Part shown: positions 7,526-10,208 of the stretch, one piece after another
Layout: each line of letters opens with the position of its first letter
How positions within the stretch are numbered: the first letter of the stretch is position 1
Assembly (NCBI GenBank): GCA_016302215.1
Contig: JAEDNZ010000061.1
Coordinates: 1-10,208, forward strand
Length of the DNA: 10,208 nt
From: Muribaculaceae bacterium
GTDB taxonomy: Bacteria > Bacteroidota > Bacteroidia > Bacteroidales > Muribaculaceae
Reading direction: 5' to 3'
Translations under genes and position numbers: made by a program
Notes under the pieces: model-generated
Database searches by the model: none
Told to the model about the DNA's origin: nothing
What the model saw: the letters and a program-made list of their open reading frames with translations, nothing else

Positions 7526-9919
7526 ATGAAAACCATCAGTAAATATGCCTTGGGCGTTTGGGCATTAGTTGCCGCCACAGCGGGCTTCACTTCCTGCCAG
7601 GACGACTTCGATGACCCCACCCCCCAAGCCCCGGTAGCCTCCAAGACCCCCAACACCACCATCCTTGAGCTCAAGACCCTCACCTGGGACGACGCTACCA
7701 ACTATATTGACACTATCGGCACCAAAGAGTGGTATGAGTTTGTGGCTAACGACCCCGCAGCGGCCGCAGCCCTCACCCCCGAGGAGCGCCGCGCCAAGCG
7801 CCTCGAAGGCGAGCATATCATCATCCACGGCCGCGTGATCTCGTCTGACGAGCAAGGCAACGTGTTCAAGAGCCTCATCATACAAGACGAGACGGCAGCC
7901 CTCGCCATGTCAATCAACTCATACAACCTCTACCTCACCTATCGTGTGGGTCAAGAAGTAGTCATCGATGCCACGGGCATGTACATCGGCAAATACAATG
8001 GCCTTCAGCAGTTAGGCTACCCCGAATGGTATGCCAACGGCAACGCCTGGGAGGCCACATTCATGTCGCCCGAATTCTTCAAACCCCACGTAGAGGCAAA
8101 CGGCTGGCCCGAGCCCGAAAAGGTAGATACCCTCGAAGTCAACAGCTTCGCCGAGCTATCCACCAACCCCGATGGCCTGCGCTACTGGCAAAGCCGCCTC
8201 GTGAAGTTCAACAACGTGGAATTTGTCAACGGTGGAGTGGAGAAATTCTCCGAATACCACTCGTCGGGCGTCAACCAAAGCATCACCGACAAAGACGGCG
8301 CCTCGATGATCGTGCGCACCAGCGGCTACTCCACCTTCTGGAACAACACCCTGCCCACCGGGCGCGGCGACGTAGTGGCTATCCTATCATACTACGGCAC
8401 CTCGGGCTGGCAGCTGCTGCTGCTTGACCTCGACGGCTGCATGAACTTCGGCAACCCCACCATCGGCAAGGGCAGCAAAGACAACCCCTACACCACCGAA
8501 GAGGCATTAGCACAAATCAACGACGGCTCAGCAGCCCCCAACAGCGTATGGGTATCCGGCTACATCGTCGGCACCATCGCCCCCGAAGTCACCGAGATAA
8601 CCTCTAACAACGACATCGACTGGGGCACCGACCCGACGCTCAACAACTCTATCGTGATCGGCGCTACACCCGACACCCGCGACATAGCCCACTGCATCGT
8701 CATCGCTGCACCCACCGGCTCTGACCTCCAGAAAAACGGCACCCTGCGCGATAACCCCGCCAACCTGGGCAAGGCCATCAAGGTGACAGGTAAGCTGGGC
8801 AAATACCTCGGCGCTCCCGCCATCACTGACAACCGCGGCACCTCGGCCGAGTTTGAAATCGAAGGCATGACGCCCGGCGGATCAACCGGCGGCGCTGACT
8901 CGCTCAGCGAAGACTTTGAGGGCGGCGCTATCCCCGACACGTGGGCTAATGTGCAGATCGCAGGCACCAATGACTGGTATGCCACCTCATTCAACAACAA
9001 CTACTACGCCGCAATGACCGGCTACAAAGGCACCGCGCCCTTTGACTCATGGCTCATCTCTCCCGCCATCGATATGACGAAAGTAGCCGACAAGGTGCTC
9101 ACCTTTGACAGCCAAGTCAACGGCTACGGCTCCACAACCACCATCTTTGAGGTGTATGTGCTCAACTCCACCGACCCCGCCACGGCCACCAAGACCAAGC
9201 TGAACCCCACCCTCGCAACGGCCCCGTCAAGCGGCTACAGCGACTTTGTAAGCTCAGGCAACGTGGATCTGTCGCAATTCACCGGCACCATCCACATCGG
9301 CTTCCGCTACTACGCCACCAACGATGCCAAATACGCCACCTGGTGTGTTGACAACGTCAAAGTAGGCACTACTGCCGGCGGCGACACTCCCGACCCCGAC
9401 CCCACGCCCGACACCCCGGTGACCGGCACGGCAGCAGACTTCAACACCATGAACGGCGGCACTCCCATCTCAACCTACGGCACCTACACCTCCGCACAAG
9501 GATGGAAAGCCGTGTGGGCTCAGATACTCGCCGGCAGCAGCACTCCCGACAACAAGACCACCTTTGAAATCTTCGGTGACGCCTTTGCCGTGGTGCTCAA
9601 CGGCCGCACATCAAAGCAAGGCATACTCACCTCGCCCACCATCACCGGTGGCATCGGCAAGCTCACATTTGACTACTGCCAGCCCTATACAGACACCAAG
9701 TGCAAGCTCACCATCAACATCAAGCAAGGCGGCAACGTGGTGGCCACTGATGTGCTCACAGCCGATGGCCTCACCAAGCTCACCAAATACAGCTACAGCC
9801 ACGACTTCAACATCAGCGGCGACTTCTCAATCGAAATCGTCAACGATTGTCCGTCGGCCAACGACACCGCCAACAAAGACCGCGTAGCCATCTACAACCT
9901 CACCTGGACTAAAAACTAA
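7526..9919 (+). CDS. Larger paralogous surface lipoprotein: DUF5689, DUF6359-like, choice-of-anchor J and an extra C-terminal domain
   Basis: The 797-residue protein repeats the architecture of the preceding gene. The type II signal peptide ends at FTSC (Cys24), followed by acidic QDDFDD. DUF5689 (~44-308) shares the GEHIII.GRV, SLIIQDETAAL and WQSRLVKFNNVEF blocks but carries an Ala/Glu/Arg-rich insertion (~67-94) absent from its neighbour. A DUF6359-like domain follows (~312-447; NPYTTEEAL, VSGYIVGTI, NPANLGKAIKVTGKLGKYLG), then choice-of-anchor J (~456-614; SWLISPAIDM, TWCVDNVKVG). A DPDPTPDTP linker leads to a final ~165-residue beta-rich module (632-797; GILTSPTITGGIGKLTFDY, three Cys at 718, 726 and 775) that the paralogue lacks. 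No enzyme motif is seen; ligand binding at the cell surface is the likeliest role. It is the last gene of the operon, 55 nt after the previous stop and 20 nt before a strong terminator. Confidence 0.88.
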   Translation: MKTISKYALGVWALVAATAGFTSCQDDFDDPTPQAPVASKTPNTTILELKTLTWDDATNYIDTIGTKEWYEFVANDPAAAAALTPEERRAKRLEGEHIIIHGRVISSDEQGNVFKSLIIQDETAALAMSINSYNLYLTYRVGQEVVIDATGMYIGKYNGLQQLGYPEWYANGNAWEATFMSPEFFKPHVEANGWPEPEKVDTLEVNSFAELSTNPDGLRYWQSRLVKFNNVEFVNGGVEKFSEYHSSGVNQSITDKDGASMIVRTSGYSTFWNNTLPTGRGDVVAILSYYGTSGWQLLLLDLDGCMNFGNPTIGKGSKDNPYTTEEALAQINDGSAAPNSVWVSGYIVGTIAPEVTEITSNNDIDWGTDPTLNNSIVIGATPDTRDIAHCIVIAAPTGSDLQKNGTLRDNPANLGKAIKVTGKLGKYLGAPAITDNRGTSAEFEIEGMTPGGSTGGADSLSEDFEGGAIPDTWANVQIAGTNDWYATSFNNNYYAAMTGYKGTAPFDSWLISPAIDMTKVADKVLTFDSQVNGYGSTTTIFEVYVLNSTDPATATKTKLNPTLATAPSSGYSDFVSSGNVDLSQFTGTIHIGFRYYATNDAKYATWCVDNVKVGTTAGGDTPDPDPTPDTPVTGTAADFNTMNGGTPISTYGTYTSAQGWKAVWAQILAGSSTPDNKTTFEIFGDAFAVVLNGRTSKQGILTSPTITGGIGKLTFDYCQPYTDTKCKLTINIKQGGNVVATDVLTADGLTKLTKYSYSHDFNISGDFSIEIVNDCPSANDTANKDRVAIYNLTWTKN

Positions 9920-9939
9920 CTCCCCACCCCCATAACCGC

Positions 9940-9968
9940 GGCAGGCCGGGACACCCTCCCGGCCTGCC
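9940..9968 (+). terminator. Intrinsic terminator of the receptor-lipoprotein operon
   Basis: A perfect 12-bp GC-rich stem (9940-9951 with 9957-9968, GGCAGGCCGGGA/TCCCGGCCTGCC) closes a 5-nt loop and is followed by the T-rich tract TTCCTTTTAC. It starts 20 nt past the last stop codon, in the right place to end the three-gene transcript. No comparable hairpin occurs between the operon genes. Confidence 0.88.
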
Positions 9969-10208
9969 TTCCTTTTACTAAAGTATTATTACTGTCCGAT
10001 AAACTTTTTGGGCGTCTGAAAAAATTAGGGCGGGTCCCCTTTGCAGGAGTCCGCCCTTTATGGTTACTTCCTGAGTTTGACAGTTTGTGCGGGTTTCTCG
10101 CTGACACACAGAGGGTTGCCGCGATAGCAATATAGCTATACGGCAATTCTCGGATTTTTTAACACCACTATAACACTTGCGCGTTACGCGATAGTCATCG
10201 CGCAGCTG
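9969..10208. other. Non-coding right flank with several hairpins
   Basis: No gene is supported between the operon terminator and the right edge. Minus-strand frames stay open for some distance but run through a terminator-like hairpin and lack a credible start. Besides the hairpin at 10027-10057, there is one at 10117-10145 (TGCCG/CGGCA and ATAGC/GCTAT arms with a small internal loop) and one at 10187-10202 (CGCGAT/ATCGCG around AGTC). The whole may be a structured RNA, an intergenic repeat or the 3' end of a leftward unit. Confidence 0.5.
10017..10057 (-). terminator. Terminator-like hairpin for a leftward transcript
   Basis: Arms AGGGCGG (10027-10033) and CCGCCCT (10051-10057) form a 7-bp GC-rich stem, possibly extended inward by G-T pairs. 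On the minus strand it is followed by AATTTTTTCAG, a good T-run; on the plus strand the following bases are TTATGG, which is poor. It therefore fits termination of a leftward transcript that begins near or beyond the right edge and converges on the lipoprotein operon. Confidence 0.6.

Noticed and set aside
9916..10146. 76-codon open frame on the minus strand
   Set aside because: It runs through both the operon terminator (9940-9968) and the hairpin at 10027-10057, and its translation is low-complexity basic sequence with no domain-like features.
9978..10208. A second minus-strand frame open from the right edge to a stop at 9978-9980
   Set aside because: It has no start inside the window and reads through the terminator-like hairpin and T-run at 10017-10057. 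It could be the tail of an off-window gene, but nothing in it supports that.

Overview
The window looks like chromosomal DNA from a Bacteroidales bacterium, most likely a gut Muribaculaceae-type organism, though the family-level placement is inference. The reasons are: promoter boxes of the Bacteroidetes TAnnTTTG type and start codons without Shine-Dalgarno sequences; a TonB-dependent receptor carrying an N-terminal CarboxypepD_reg-like domain; lipoproteins whose acylated cysteine is followed by acidic residues; DUF5689, DUF6359 and choice-of-anchor J modules; and a secreted protein ending in the short NLQGVRV...GLYIRR tail common in this order. The coding DNA is GC-rich and the intergenic DNA is AT-rich.

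Layout. Positions 1-252 hold no gene but carry a leftward promoter-like site and a hairpin behind the first gene. Two genes are on the minus strand: a secreted protein of unknown function with a C-terminal sorting-like tail (253-1449) and a secreted endonuclease/exonuclease/phosphatase-family (EEP) enzyme with a complete active site (1545-2594). They are separated by 95 bases that include a 22-bp tandem repeat. A 248-base divergent control region (2595-2842) has candidate promoters pointing both ways and a hairpin in the rightward leader. Rightward runs a compact three-gene operon: an outer-membrane TonB-dependent receptor (2843-5635) and two related multidomain surface lipoproteins (5665-7470 and 7526-9919). 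It is closed by a strong 12-bp-stem terminator at 9940-9968. The last 240 bases have no convincing gene but contain several hairpins, one of which looks like a terminator for a leftward transcript entering from beyond the right edge.

How the parts may work together. The receptor is not paired with a SusD-like protein. Its partners are two lipoproteins with OB-fold-like DUF5689 domains, and the divergently transcribed neighbour encodes a secreted EEP-family phosphodiesterase. A reasonable hypothesis is a surface system that binds, cleaves and imports a phosphodiester-containing polymer such as extracellular DNA or RNA. The sequence supports the gene cluster and the domains; the substrate is inference.
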